Positions 16,809 through 25,019 are shown, counted from the first letter of the stretch. The stretch is DNA of 64,000 bases from JBKPNJ01 sp963695705 (GCA_963695705.1 CAVOHB010000004.1:434001-498000); one strand, 5' to 3'. Notes: a model not told the origin generated them from the sequence alone. Translations and numbers: made by a program.

Positions 16809-17285
16809 CTACTTCCGCATCTCGAGCAGTGTCTTGCCCACCCGTACCTGGTTGCCGGCGACGACCGCTATCGGCGCGGTGACCCGCTGGTTGCCCAGGT
16901 AGGTGCCGTTGGTGGACCCGAGGTCCTCGATGAACCACTCGCCGTCGTTGATCACGAAGCGTGCGTGGCGCGTTGAGACGTAGTCGTCGTCGAGCCTTAT
17001 CGTCGCGTCGGTGCCTCGTCCGATGAGGATCGGCAGGTCCCCGAGCGGTACCGCCACACCCGCGTTCGTACCGTCGACGACCACCAACTGTGAGGGAGCG
17101 CCCTTGGCCCGGCGGCTCGGCTTCGGCGGCTTGGCCGGCTTGGCGGCCTTGACCTTCTCCGCGGGCCGCGCCTCCACCTTGGCGCCGAACAGGTCTGATC
17201 GGATCACGGACACGGTTGAGAGGACGAAGATCCACAGGATCGCAAGGAACCCGAGCTTGATCAGCGTCAGCGTCAACTCAGACAC
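16809..17285 (-). CDS. fhaB: FHA-domain protein FhaB (FipA)
   Basis: 158 residues: an N-terminal membrane helix (LIKLGFLAILWIFVLSTVSV), a basic Lys/Pro/Ala linker, and a C-terminal FHA domain with LIGRGTDATIRLDDDYVSTR, the H of ARF, and DLGSTNGTYLGNQRV. The Arg, Ser and Asn residues that hold phosphothreonine are present. FhaB binds phosphorylated partners of PknB in cell-wall and division control. It is spaced 6 bases from fhaA and 8 from pstP. Confidence 0.93.
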   Translation of the reverse strand: MSELTLTLIKLGFLAILWIFVLSTVSVIRSDLFGAKVEARPAEKVKAAKPAKPPKPSRRAKGAPSQLVVVDGTNAGVAVPLGDLPILIGRGTDATIRLDDDYVSTRHARFVINDGEWFIEDLGSTNGTYLGNQRVTAPIAVVAGNQVRVGKTLLEMRK

Positions 17286-17291
17286 CGCAGG

Positions 17292-18011
17292 TCACCGCCC
17301 CGCCTTTGGGCTGCGCAGCACGATCTTGGTGTTGCCGATCTGGATGCGGTCGCCGTCGGACAGCGTGGCCTGCTGAATGCGGTGGCCGTTGAGCGTCGTG
17401 CCGTTGGTGGAGCCCAGATCGAGGACACTCACGTCGACCGAGTTGTCGGTGGGCACGACCCGGAACTCGACATGCCTGCGGCTCACGCCGGGGTCGTTGA
17501 TGCGGAGGTCCGCCTCGGTGCCGCGCCCGACGACAAGGCCGGGGGGCTCGAGGGGATGCCGCATCCCGTTGAGCTCGAGGAGAAGCGGCGCTCGGCCGAC
17601 GGCTGTCTCGGTCATCGGCTGCCCGTCGACCGGGGTGACCTTGGCCAGCGCGGCCGACCTCACCCGGAAGCGACCGGTGCTCATCTCGTCGCTCCGCGAG
17701 AACTCGATGGTGAGCGGCCCGGCGAAAACGTAGTGCTGCTCGGCGGCGTGCTTGCGGAGCAGCTCGGTCAGCTCACTGGCCAGCGTGCCGCCGTACGGCG
17801 ACAGGCGGTCGTGGTCGGTCGCGGCGAGCTCGACGGTGAACGTGTTCGGTGCCAGCCGACGATCGCGGGAGAGGATCTGTGCCGAGTTGTCGACCTCACG
17901 CTGGAGGGCGGCAGCGATCTCGACCGGCTGCACCGCGCTGCGGAACACCCGCGCGAACGCGCCAGTGACCAGCTGCTCGAGGCGCTGCTCGAACCTCTGC
18001 AGCACACCCAC
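17292..18011 (-). CDS. fhaA: FHA-domain protein FhaA (DUF3662 plus FHA)
   Basis: 239 residues. The N-terminal 120 residues are the DUF3662 domain (VLQRFEQRLEQLVTGAFARV, VQPVEIAAALQREVDNSAQI). A short linker leads to a C-terminal FHA domain with VVGRGTEADLRINDPGVSRR, HVEFRV and DLGSTNGTTLNGHRI. Mycobacterial FhaA is longer, with a large disordered linker; here the linker is short. It is the first gene of the operon and recruits phosphorylated partners such as MurJ. The promoter must lie between 18012 and tRNA-Leu. Confidence 0.93.
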   Translation of the reverse strand: MGVLQRFEQRLEQLVTGAFARVFRSAVQPVEIAAALQREVDNSAQILSRDRRLAPNTFTVELAATDHDRLSPYGGTLASELTELLRKHAAEQHYVFAGPLTIEFSRSDEMSTGRFRVRSAALAKVTPVDGQPMTETAVGRAPLLLELNGMRHPLEPPGLVVGRGTEADLRINDPGVSRRHVEFRVVPTDNSVDVSVLDLGSTNGTTLNGHRIQQATLSDGDRIQIGNTKIVLRSPKAGR

Positions 18012-18171
18012 CGGTCACCTCCACTCCGCCTCGGCCTGCCGGACCGTCGTCTGGTTGACGATGGTAACCGGACATCTCTCGTCATCCGGGCCGGCGAGGC
18101 TCGTGGCGGGGGTCGCCTGCTACGCTGTCGCGGCGTCTCCGCCGGTCTTTTCACCGCGATCCGGCGCACGC

Positions 18172-18255
18172 GCGCGAGTGGCGGAATAGGCAGACGCGCA
18201 CGGTTCAGGTCCGTGTGCCCGAAAGGGCATGGGGGTTCAAGTCCCCCCTCGCGCA
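18172..18255 (+). tRNA. tRNA-Leu (CAG)
   Basis: 84-nt class II tRNA: acceptor GCGCGAG pairs with CTCGCGC, long variable arm TGCCCGAAAGGGCA, anticodon stem CACGG/CCGTG with loop TTCAGGT (anticodon CAG at 18206-18208), and T arm GGGGGTTCAAGTCCCCC. The CCA end is not encoded. An integrase-like remnant begins about 120 bases downstream. Confidence 0.97.
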
Positions 18256-18374
18256 CTTGTAAAAGCCCAGGTCAGAGTGGGTGCGGATTCCAGCCTTCCC
18301 GGTTCCGTACCCTTCCTGTGACCGTTTGGCGCGACTCTTCCCGGACATAACGCCACCGCGAGGACGCGCAATGA

Positions 18375-18638
18375 GGTCTGTCGAGCACTTACGTCACGAA
18401 GGCCGGTGGCCATCGGTTCAAGGTCCGTTTCAAGTCCCCGGATGGTCGTGAACGCTCCGAGACGTTCGGACTTCGGGCTGACGCCAGGGAGTTCGCCGCC
18501 CTGCCCGATGCGCTTGGTTCTGAGCGGGCTCTGGCCTACCTGGACGCGCAGGACCCCGCAGCCCCAACCGGGAGTGGACCCTGGACCGATGGGCGTCCGA
18601 GTAAGCACGACCACGACCATGCCCGATGTGGACTCTAG
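18375..18638 (+). pseudogene. Tyrosine-integrase N-terminal remnant
   Basis: A frame without an initiator reads SSTYVTKAGGHRFKVRFKSP, then DGRERSETFGLRADAREFAA, ending at TAG 18636. The pattern YxVRxxSPDGRExSETFxxxADAxxF is the arm-binding start of phage or ICE tyrosine recombinases. No core-binding or catalytic domain follows. It lies next to tRNA-Leu, a usual integration site for such elements. The likely initiator position reads CTG. Confidence 0.55.
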
Positions 18639-18647
18639 TCTGGCCGG

Positions 18648-19124
18648 ATGGCGCTCACTGTGGCTTTGCTGGCGGACTCTCTTGCTTCGGCTGAGGCTGT
18701 GGCAGAGATGAGGTGGCGGGAGTGGGGCGGATTCCCGGACAGTCCGAAGGACCCGGCTGGGTGGCTGGATATCACTATCCGCGAGGCAGGGAGAGAGGAG
18801 CTGCCGGTGACGTTTGTCGCGCATGATGCGGCTGATGAGGTGCTGGGAGCGGTCGGTCTGGACATTTACGACCTTGACGAGCGGCGTGACACCAGTCCCT
18901 GGGTCACTGGCATGATCGTGCGCCAGGAGCGCCGGGGCGTGGGCGTGGGGCGGACGTTGATGCAGCACCTTGAGCGGTGGGCTGCCGAGCATCAGATCGC
19001 CGAAGCCTGGGTCGGCACTGACCTTGCCGTCGGGTTCTACCAGCGGTGCGGATGGACCCTGCGCGAGACGTTCACGAGCAGCACCGGCCAGCACATGGGT
19101 GTCCTGCACAAGAAGCTTCTGTGA
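18648..19124 (+). CDS. GNAT family N-acetyltransferase
   Basis: 158 residues. The acetyl-CoA motif A is seen as MIVRQERRGVGVGRTLMQHL, followed by helix WAAEHQIAEAWVGTDLAVGF and the YQRCGW element, ending in MGVLHKKL. The N-terminus lacks any other domain. It transfers an acetyl group from acetyl-CoA to an amine; the acceptor is unknown. It sits between an integrase remnant and a degraded DUF222 gene, so it may have arrived with a mobile element. Confidence 0.85.
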   Translation: MALTVALLADSLASAEAVAEMRWREWGGFPDSPKDPAGWLDITIREAGREELPVTFVAHDAADEVLGAVGLDIYDLDERRDTSPWVTGMIVRQERRGVGVGRTLMQHLERWAAEHQIAEAWVGTDLAVGFYQRCGWTLRETFTSSTGQHMGVLHKKLL

Positions 19125-19318
19125 AATCGCGCCGCACCGGACAGGACGCAGCCGAATGGTGCTCACCTGTGCCAAACGCTCCCGTCGTCGCGCTCCACCT
19201 GCACCACCGCCGACGCCGCCACCCGCAGGACGATCACCGGGCGAGGCACGCCGTACCCTTTTCGGCTCCACCCATGCTGGATCCGGCTCAGTCCTGAGCA
19301 TGGCGGGAGACAGTTGAG
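19125..19318. other. Short non-coding gap in accessory patch
   Basis: About 190 bases after the GNAT gene. No frame gives a recognisable product. A short inverted repeat, GCTCAG-TC-CTGAGC, lies near 19287-19300 and could be the terminator of the GNAT gene, though no T-run follows. Confidence 0.35.
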
Positions 19319-19419
19319 TCAGAGCAACCGCAGGGATGACATGCCCGCCTGACGAGATTCAGTGAGGTGATCTGTCGTCAGGGGGCTGGTGTTGGCCGGC
19401 AGAGCCGGGTCGATCGCGT

Positions 19420-20551
19420 CGGCGGGTGAGTGGAAGGTCGCGCTGGGCGCGCCAGGTGCGGTTGCAGGTCGATCACCGGTTTGATCGTGACGTTGCGTGG
19501 CGCAGGATCCGCAGTGCTTGGCTGCTGGTGATCGGGCCGTGCCCGTGGAGCTCGTACCGGCCGTCGGGGTGGGCGTGTAGGTAGAGCACGGTGTTCGGCA
19601 GGCCACCTGCGCCACGACCGGGTCCGCTTCGGTCGGCGCGACCGTCTGCAGCGGGGCCGTCTGCAGCGGGGCTGCTGCGGCGCGTCTCGCCGTGTGTGGC
19701 GGCGTCGTCGGCGGCCGCCGTGCTGGCGGTCTCGGTGAGAGGTGGGTGTGGAGCGTGTCGATGCTGGTGGGGTCGGCGAGCATGCCGAGCGCGTCGGCGC
19801 GCAGGTGTTGCCAGGGTTCGGTGCGGCGTAGCAGCCGGGCGACGGTGCTGATCCGCTGGTCGAGTCGGGCCATCGCGTCGGTGTCGAGTTCGGCGGTCAT
19901 CCCGGCCAGCCCGGGGTGTGTGTCGGGGTGGGCCAGACTCCTTTGAAGCTCTGTGCCTGTGCGATGTCGTGGTCGGCACCCGCGGGGTCGGCGGTGATCG
20001 TTTCGGCGGCGACGAGCTTGTCGAGTTGGCCGGTGGTGACCCGGGCCAGTTTCGGCAGGATCTTGTCTTCCACCCGGGCGGCGGCAGCGTGGTCGAGGGT
20101 GGTGGTGGCGGTGGTGACGATCCGGGCCCTGAATCCGTCCACCGTGCCGGCGGCCAGCGCGGCCCGTACCCGCGGGAACCGGTGCCGCAGGTCCAGCGCG
20201 TGCCCGATCAGGTTCCTCGCGCTGCCCGGCGAGATGGTCAACGCGACGGCGACCTCCTCGGCGTCGAACTTCTCCACTTCCGGGGTGCCGTCCGCGCCGT
20301 ACCGGACGTCCTGACTCCGCCGGCCCGGTCCGCGGCGGCCCGGCCGGCCGGGATGGTGTGTCGGGTCGGCGCCGGTCGCAGAACCCGGCCACCGCATCCA
20401 GGGTGAGCGACTCCGCCCAGGCCGCCAGCCGCTTCCCGGCCGCGGCGACTTCGAGCAGTTGATCGTCGGACAGTTCGCGCGGATCGAGGTCGGCGACCGC
20501 CGCGGCCAGCTGCGGGCCGGGCGCCAGCGAGCCGGTCAACGATTCGAACAT
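19420..20551 (-). pseudogene. DUF222 (HNH-endonuclease-type) protein, multiply frameshifted
   Basis: The start at 20551 reads MFESLTGSLAPGPQLAAAVA and the typical DUF222 opening LSDDQLLEVAAAGKRLAAW. The family signature then continues in a second frame (FDAEEVAVALTISPGSARNL, RVRAALAAGTVDGFRARIV), returns to the first (GMTAELDTDAMARLDQRI), and moves to a third (PNTVLYLHAHPDGRYELHGH). At least three frameshifts are needed, and the C-terminal HNH nuclease motif is missing. DUF222-HNH genes are multi-copy, mobile-like elements in actinobacteria. This copy is inactive. Confidence 0.8.
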
Positions 20552-20924
20552 ACGTACACACTAGTGCATCCCACCGACACCCAACCCACAATCCACAACC
20601 CAAATGCCTTATTTCCAAGACATCCAAGTGGGATGGCCCGCGATAAGTGAGTGCGGCAAACTTTGGCGGCGCACAGAGCGGTAAGAGGTTTCCCCACCAC
20701 CCTGCGCAGTGTCGGATCGTCCGAAACAAGTGTCGGATCGCTTGAAAGAGGCCGGCGGCTGCCTCCCGGCGGCTGGGTGGCGGTCGTGGCCGACACTCGT
20801 CAGGATGAGGCGGTGGAGCTACGTCGCAGCCCGGTTGGTGCTGGACGCGCCTGCGGCGGTGAGCCACCTCGCGGTCCTCGACAGTGTGCCGATCGGCGAG
20901 CCTCTGGCGCGCGCGGTCTGCCGG
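20552..20924. other. AT-richer spacer with a 12-bp direct repeat
   Basis: No gene recognised. Bases 20560-20650 are notably richer in A and T than the rest of the window, which would fit the promoter of the DUF222 gene. Further right, AGTGTCGGATCG occurs twice (20708-20719 and 20729-20740), 21 bases apart, that is two helical turns, a spacing typical of paired protein-binding sites. Confidence 0.4.
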
Positions 20925-21275
20925 CTACTCGTCCTTCTCGGGTCTGCGGTGGATCGGGTCCCCGGGAGTAGCCAGGTTTTCCGACTCCGAGCCGTGGTGG
21001 TGGCTCTGGTAGTCGTGGCCGTGATCGTGATCGTGGTGGTGGTGCTCTCCATGGTCGTGGTCATGGTCGTGGATGGGATTGCCCGGCGTCGCGAGGGTCT
21101 CGTCCTCGTGCGTGTGCTCGTGGCTGTGGTGAATCGGATTGCCCGGCGTGGCAACCGTCTCGTCGTCGTGGACGTGATCGTGCTGATGGTGCTGGATGGG
21201 ATTCCCGGGCGTCGCCGCGGTTTCCTCGTAGTCGTCGTCGTCGTGGACGCCCGGCTCGTTCGGTGTAGTGGCCAT
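20925..21275 (-). CDS. His-rich repeat protein with ATPGNPIH motifs
   Basis: ATG 21275 gives 116 residues. The protein is a set of four repeats, each a short acidic lead (DDETVATPGNPIH or a variant) followed by alternating His/Asp/Glu, such as HHSHEHTHEDE and HDHDHDHGEHHHHDHDHGHD. Nearly a third of the residues after the N-terminus are His. There is no signal peptide and no membrane helix. His clusters of this kind bind Ni, Zn, Cu or Co, so metal storage or buffering is the natural guess, but I do not recognise the family. It is divergent from the PRC-barrel gene with a 188-base shared upstream region. Confidence 0.7.
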   Translation of the reverse strand: MATTPNEPGVHDDDDYEETAATPGNPIQHHQHDHVHDDETVATPGNPIHHSHEHTHEDETLATPGNPIHDHDHDHGEHHHHDHDHGHDYQSHHHGSESENLATPGDPIHRRPEKDE

Positions 21276-21463
21276 GCGGCCACCGTACCCACTGCGGCCC
21301 GAGGCAGCCACGTTTGTGCTGATCTTGACGCTTGGTCCCGGCCCGGTCGGGTACTGGCAGTTCTACGCGGACACGGATTGTGGTCGGTGGGTTTACGTTG
21401 TAAGTTAACCGCACGGTGTCGGCCGGCCGGCCCACCGTCCACCGATAAGCTTGGAGTGTTTGC

Positions 21464-22282
21464 GTGATCAACCAGGACCAGATCGACAGCTACGTAGACG
21501 GCAACGTGCTCGACAGCAACGGCGACAAGGTCGGCAGCATCGGCCAGGTCTTCCTCGACGACGAGACCGGTCAGCCCGAGTGGGTCACGGTCAAGACCGG
21601 GCTGTTCGGCACCAAGGAGACCTTCGTGCCGATCTCGCAGGCCGAGTCTGACGGCCAGGACCTCCGCGTCCCGTTCGACAAGGACACCGTCAAGGGTGCC
21701 CCCAACATCGAGGTCGACCAGCACCTCTCACCCGAGGACGAGGCCGAGCTCTACAGCTACTACGGCCTCAGCTATAGGGGGAGCGGGTACGACTCTGCAC
21801 AGGAGCGCACCGACCGTGACGGTGACGGCGTGTACGACGACGTCCAGACCACTGCCGTTGGCCGCGACACCTCCGGTGAGACGACCGACGATGCGATGAC
21901 CCGTTCCGAGGAGCGGCTCAACGTCGGCACCGAGCAGCGCGAAGCCGGTCGTGCCCGGCTGCGAAAGTACGTCGTCACCGAGCAGCAGACCGTCAACGTG
22001 CCGGTCAGCCACGAGGAGGTCAGGCTCGAGCGCGAGCCCGTCACGGACGCCAACATCGACAAGGCCTCCTCAGGTCCGGACATCTCCGAGGAGGAGCACG
22101 AGGTCGTGCTCAGCGAAGAGGTTCCGGTAGTCGCGAAGGAGACGCAGCCGGTCGAGCGCGTACGCCTGGCTAAGGAGACCGTCAGCGACACCGAGAGCGT
22201 CACCGAAGACATCCGCAAGGAGCAGATCGAGAGCGATGTTCCCGACGAGACGTCGACGTCTGGGCAGCACACGACTCGCTGA
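21464..22282 (+). CDS. PRC-barrel and DUF2382 (YsnF-like) stress protein
   Basis: 272 residues from GTG 21464. The N-terminal 110 residues are a PRC-barrel (GNVLDSNGDKVGSIGQVFLD, PEWVTVKTGLFGTKETFVPI). After an acidic linker comes a DUF2382 domain: RLRKYVVTEQQTVNVPVSHE, VRLEREPV, EEHEVVLSEEVPVVAKET and VRLAKETVSDTE. These proteins are cytoplasmic, acidic and often linked to general stress in actinobacteria; no enzymatic role is known. It faces the His-rich gene divergently. Confidence 0.88.
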   Translation: MINQDQIDSYVDGNVLDSNGDKVGSIGQVFLDDETGQPEWVTVKTGLFGTKETFVPISQAESDGQDLRVPFDKDTVKGAPNIEVDQHLSPEDEAELYSYYGLSYRGSGYDSAQERTDRDGDGVYDDVQTTAVGRDTSGETTDDAMTRSEERLNVGTEQREAGRARLRKYVVTEQQTVNVPVSHEEVRLEREPVTDANIDKASSGPDISEEEHEVVLSEEVPVVAKETQPVERVRLAKETVSDTESVTEDIRKEQIESDVPDETSTSGQHTTR

Positions 22283-22295
22283 CAACCAGCCTCGG

Positions 22296-22324
22296 TTGTG
22301 AACGGGAACCGTTCGCGCGATAGC
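22296..22324 (+). promoter_or_regulatory. Candidate promoter and operator of the TetR gene
   Basis: TTGTGA (22296-22301) and GATAGC (22319-22324) are spaced by 17 bases. The spacer contains AACGG-GAA-CCGTT (22301-22313), a perfect short palindrome in the place expected for autorepression by a TetR-family regulator. The call is based on consensus and position only. Confidence 0.4.
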
Positions 22325-22326
22325 CT

Positions 22327-22367
22327 GAAGATCCAGACGTGGCCGATTCGGTCGGGTCTGGATCTTC
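22327..22367. promoter_or_regulatory. 12-bp perfect inverted repeat in the TetR leader
   Basis: GAAGATCCAGAC (22327-22338) and GTCTGGATCTTC (22356-22367) are perfect complements around a 17-base loop, placed just downstream of the predicted -10 and 18 bases before the TetR start. It could be a TetR operator, a 5' hairpin in the mRNA, or the terminator of the PRC-barrel gene; no T-run follows, which argues against the last. Confidence 0.5.
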
Positions 22368-22384
22368 GGCGCTGGAGGACTGGT

Positions 22385-23140
22385 GTGAGGCCAGCGAAGC
22401 AACGAGAAGACGGCGGAGTGCTCGACGTCGACACGACAGTCGTGCAGGGAAACGAGCCGCCGTCGGCGCGCACGCCGCTGGGCCGCGATCGCATCCTGAA
22501 GACTGCCGTCAGGTTCATCGACGACAAGGGCCTGCGTGAGCTGACCATGCGGCGGCTCGGAGCCGAGCTAGGCGTCGAGGCGATGTCGCTCTACCGGTAC
22601 GTCCCGGGTCGTGAGGCGCTGCTCGACGGCGTCGTCGAGACCGTCATCGCGGAGATGTACGACGACCCCGATGTCGTCACCGTTCCTCGGGACGGGTGGC
22701 AGGACTTCCTCCAGCGGTTGGCGCACGGCGTGCGCCGGGTCGCCCTCACCCATCCTGCGGCGTTTCCCCTGGTCGCGTCACGGCCACCTGAGGCCCCGTG
22801 GCTGCGGCCGCCGCTGCGCAGTCTGCAATGGGTCGAGTCGTTCCTCGACGGACTGGTCACGGAAGGCTTCAGTGACGAGGCGGCGACCGCCGCGTACCGC
22901 GCGTTCACCAGCTTCTTGCTGGGTCATCTGCTCCTCGAGGTCGCATCGTACGGCGCCGACATCGGACCTCTGGACGTCCTGGACTCCGGCCCGACGGAGC
23001 AGGACGGTCTCGACGAGTACCCGCATGTCAAGCGGATGAGCGACGCACTGTCGGAGGATCACTCGGCCACAGAGTTCGAGGAGTCGTTGGAGAACCTGCT
23101 CGACCGGTTGGCGCTGCTGCTGCCGCAGGCGGGATCGTGA
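22385..23140 (+). CDS. TetR/AcrR family transcriptional regulator
   Basis: GTG 22385 with GGAGG six bases ahead gives 251 residues. The helix-turn-helix region is RDRILKTAVRFIDDKGLREL followed by TMRRLGAELGVEAMSLYRYV, a clear TetR_N. The C-terminal part (PAAFPLVASRPPEAPWLRPP, FTSFLLGHLLLEVASYG) matches the TetR_C domain found in tetracycline-repressor-like regulators. It probably represses its own promoter; other targets are not obvious, as neighbouring genes are glmS (convergent) and the PRC-barrel gene. Confidence 0.88.
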   Translation: MRPAKQREDGGVLDVDTTVVQGNEPPSARTPLGRDRILKTAVRFIDDKGLRELTMRRLGAELGVEAMSLYRYVPGREALLDGVVETVIAEMYDDPDVVTVPRDGWQDFLQRLAHGVRRVALTHPAAFPLVASRPPEAPWLRPPLRSLQWVESFLDGLVTEGFSDEAATAAYRAFTSFLLGHLLLEVASYGADIGPLDVLDSGPTEQDGLDEYPHVKRMSDALSEDHSATEFEESLENLLDRLALLLPQAGS

Positions 23141-23176
23141 ACCCGGCCGACCACCAGGGTCACGGACTGCCCGCCG

Positions 23177-24997
23177 CTACTCGACGGTGACCGACTTGGC
23201 CAGGTTGCGGGGCTTGTCCACGTCGTGACCGAGCTTGACCGAGGCGTGGTAGGCGAGGAGCTGAAGGGCGACGGTCAGCAACAGACCATCGAGCTCCGGC
23301 TCGTTCTTCGGAACCCGGAGCACGGTCTGGGCGAGACCGTCGACGTCGACGCCTGGATGCGTGACCGCGACGATCGGTCCCGACCTGGCCTTGATCTCGT
23401 GCAGAGCGCCGAGGTTCCGGTCCAGTAGCTCGTCGTCGGGCACCACCGCGACCGTCGGCAGCGCCGGGTTGATCAATGCCAGCGGGCCGTGCTTGAGCTC
23501 TGAAGTCGGGTAGGCCTCGGCGTGTCGATAGGTGATCTCCTTGAATTTCTGAGCTCCCTCGCGGGCAACCGGGTAGCCGCGAACCCGACCGATGAAGAAC
23601 AGGCTCTCGGCCGCGGCGATCTGCGCCGCCGCCACCTCGATGTCGCTCTCCTGCTCCAGGATCGCCTCGATCTGACCGGGTAGCGCCTGCAGCCCCGCGA
23701 TCAGCCGGTGCCCCTCGGCCGGTGACAGGTCGTGGATCCGCCCCAGGTAGATGGCCAGCATGGCGAACCCGACGGCCATGTTCGTGAGCGCCTTCGTCGA
23801 GGCGACCGCGATCTCGGGCCCGGCGTGCAGGTAGATCCCGCCGTCGCACTCGCGGGCGATGCTGCTGCCGACGACGTTGACCAGTCCGATGACGCGTCCG
23901 CCCTTGCGGCGCAGCTCCTGGACGGCGACGAGGGTGTCGAACGTTTCGCCGGACTGGGAGACGGCGATGTACAAAGTGTCGGGCTCCACCACCGGGTTGC
24001 GGTAGCGGAACTCGGACGCCGGCTCGGCATCGGCCGGTATCCGGGCGATCTCCTCGATACACAGAGCGCCGAGCTGCCCGACGTAGTAGGCGGAGCCGCA
24101 ACCGAGGATCTTGATCCGCTTGATGTCGCGGGCCTGGTGGGCGTCCATGTTGAGCCCGCCGAGGTGCACCGTGTTGAAACGCTCGTCGAGTCGCCCGCTC
24201 ATGACTCGCTTGACTGATGCCGGCTGTTCGAGTATCTCCTTGCGCATGAAGTGCTCGTGCGCGCCGAGGTCGTACTCGTCGACCGCCCAGTCGACCGTGA
24301 CCGGCTTCTTCGCGGTTGTCACCGACGTGGCGGTGAACGTGCGCAGGCCTGTCACGCTCACGGTTGCCAGCTCGCCGTCGTCGAGGTGCACCACCTGCTT
24401 GGTGAAGCGCACCAGCGCCGCGACGTCGCTGGCGACGTACATCTCCTTGTCGCCGACACCCACGATCATCGGGCTCCCCAGCCGAGCGACGACGAGCCGG
24501 TCGGGGTGGCGGTCGTCGAGCACAGCCAGCCCGTACGTCCCCTCGATCTGATCGAGCGCGTCGAGCACCGCCGCCTCGAGCGTCTCGGCGTCGGAGCGCG
24601 CGATCAGATGGGCGATCACCTCGCTGTCGGTCTCGGACGAGAACGACACACCCTCGAGCTCGAGCATGCTCCTGAGCGCGGACGCGTTGTCGATGATGCC
24701 GTTGTGGACGACCGCGACCCTGCCGCTGGAGTCCAGGTGCGGATGCGCGTTGTCGTCGTTCGGCACACCGTGGGTCGCCCACCGGGTGTGGCCGATCCCG
24801 GCCTTGCCGGTGAAGCGCTTGGGCAGCCCGGCCTCCAGAGCACGCACCCGGCCGGCCGACTTGTGCAGCCGCAGTCCCTTGGGTCCGACGACACTGACGC
24901 CGGCAGAGTCGTAGCCGCGGTACTCCAACCTGGCCAGGCCGTCGATCAGGATCGGGGCGGCTTGCTGGTGGCCGATGTATCCGACGATTCCGCACAT
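23177..24997 (-). CDS. glmS: Glutamine--fructose-6-phosphate aminotransferase
   Basis: 606 residues starting at ATG 24997 with the processed N-terminus MCGIVGYIG, where Cys2 is the glutamine-hydrolysing nucleophile. The glutaminase domain shows GHTRWATHG and VVHNGIIDN; two SIS domains follow with GCGSAYYVG, SQSGETFDT and EGAQKFKEITYRHAEAYPTS, and the protein ends with the usual KSVTVE. It makes glucosamine-6-phosphate, the entry to UDP-GlcNAc for peptidoglycan and mycothiol. No glmS ribozyme-like leader is visible; the upstream gene is a frameshifted small protein. Confidence 0.97.
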   Translation of the reverse strand: MCGIVGYIGHQQAAPILIDGLARLEYRGYDSAGVSVVGPKGLRLHKSAGRVRALEAGLPKRFTGKAGIGHTRWATHGVPNDDNAHPHLDSSGRVAVVHNGIIDNASALRSMLELEGVSFSSETDSEVIAHLIARSDAETLEAAVLDALDQIEGTYGLAVLDDRHPDRLVVARLGSPMIVGVGDKEMYVASDVAALVRFTKQVVHLDDGELATVSVTGLRTFTATSVTTAKKPVTVDWAVDEYDLGAHEHFMRKEILEQPASVKRVMSGRLDERFNTVHLGGLNMDAHQARDIKRIKILGCGSAYYVGQLGALCIEEIARIPADAEPASEFRYRNPVVEPDTLYIAVSQSGETFDTLVAVQELRRKGGRVIGLVNVVGSSIARECDGGIYLHAGPEIAVASTKALTNMAVGFAMLAIYLGRIHDLSPAEGHRLIAGLQALPGQIEAILEQESDIEVAAAQIAAAESLFFIGRVRGYPVAREGAQKFKEITYRHAEAYPTSELKHGPLALINPALPTVAVVPDDELLDRNLGALHEIKARSGPIVAVTHPGVDVDGLAQTVLRVPKNEPELDGLLLTVALQLLAYHASVKLGHDVDKPRNLAKSVTVE

Positions 24998-25019
24998 GCA
25001 GGTGAGTCCCCTTCGATAG

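Noticed and set aside
18420..18440. TCAAGTCCCC near 18430, resembling the tRNA-Leu 3' end (possible att repeat)
   Set aside because: Only 10 bases match, and they fall inside the integrase arm codons; too short to be an att core.
21001..21240. Tandem GTG/GTC-rich repeat as a CRISPR-like array
   Set aside because: The period is irregular and in frame with the His-rich protein; there are no spacers and no cas genes.
20709..21467. Plus-strand frame with long hydrophobic Val-rich stretch, looking like a membrane protein
   Set aside because: The Val/Ile runs come from reading the complement of His/Asp codons (CAC/GAC to GTG/GTC) in the His-rich repeat gene.
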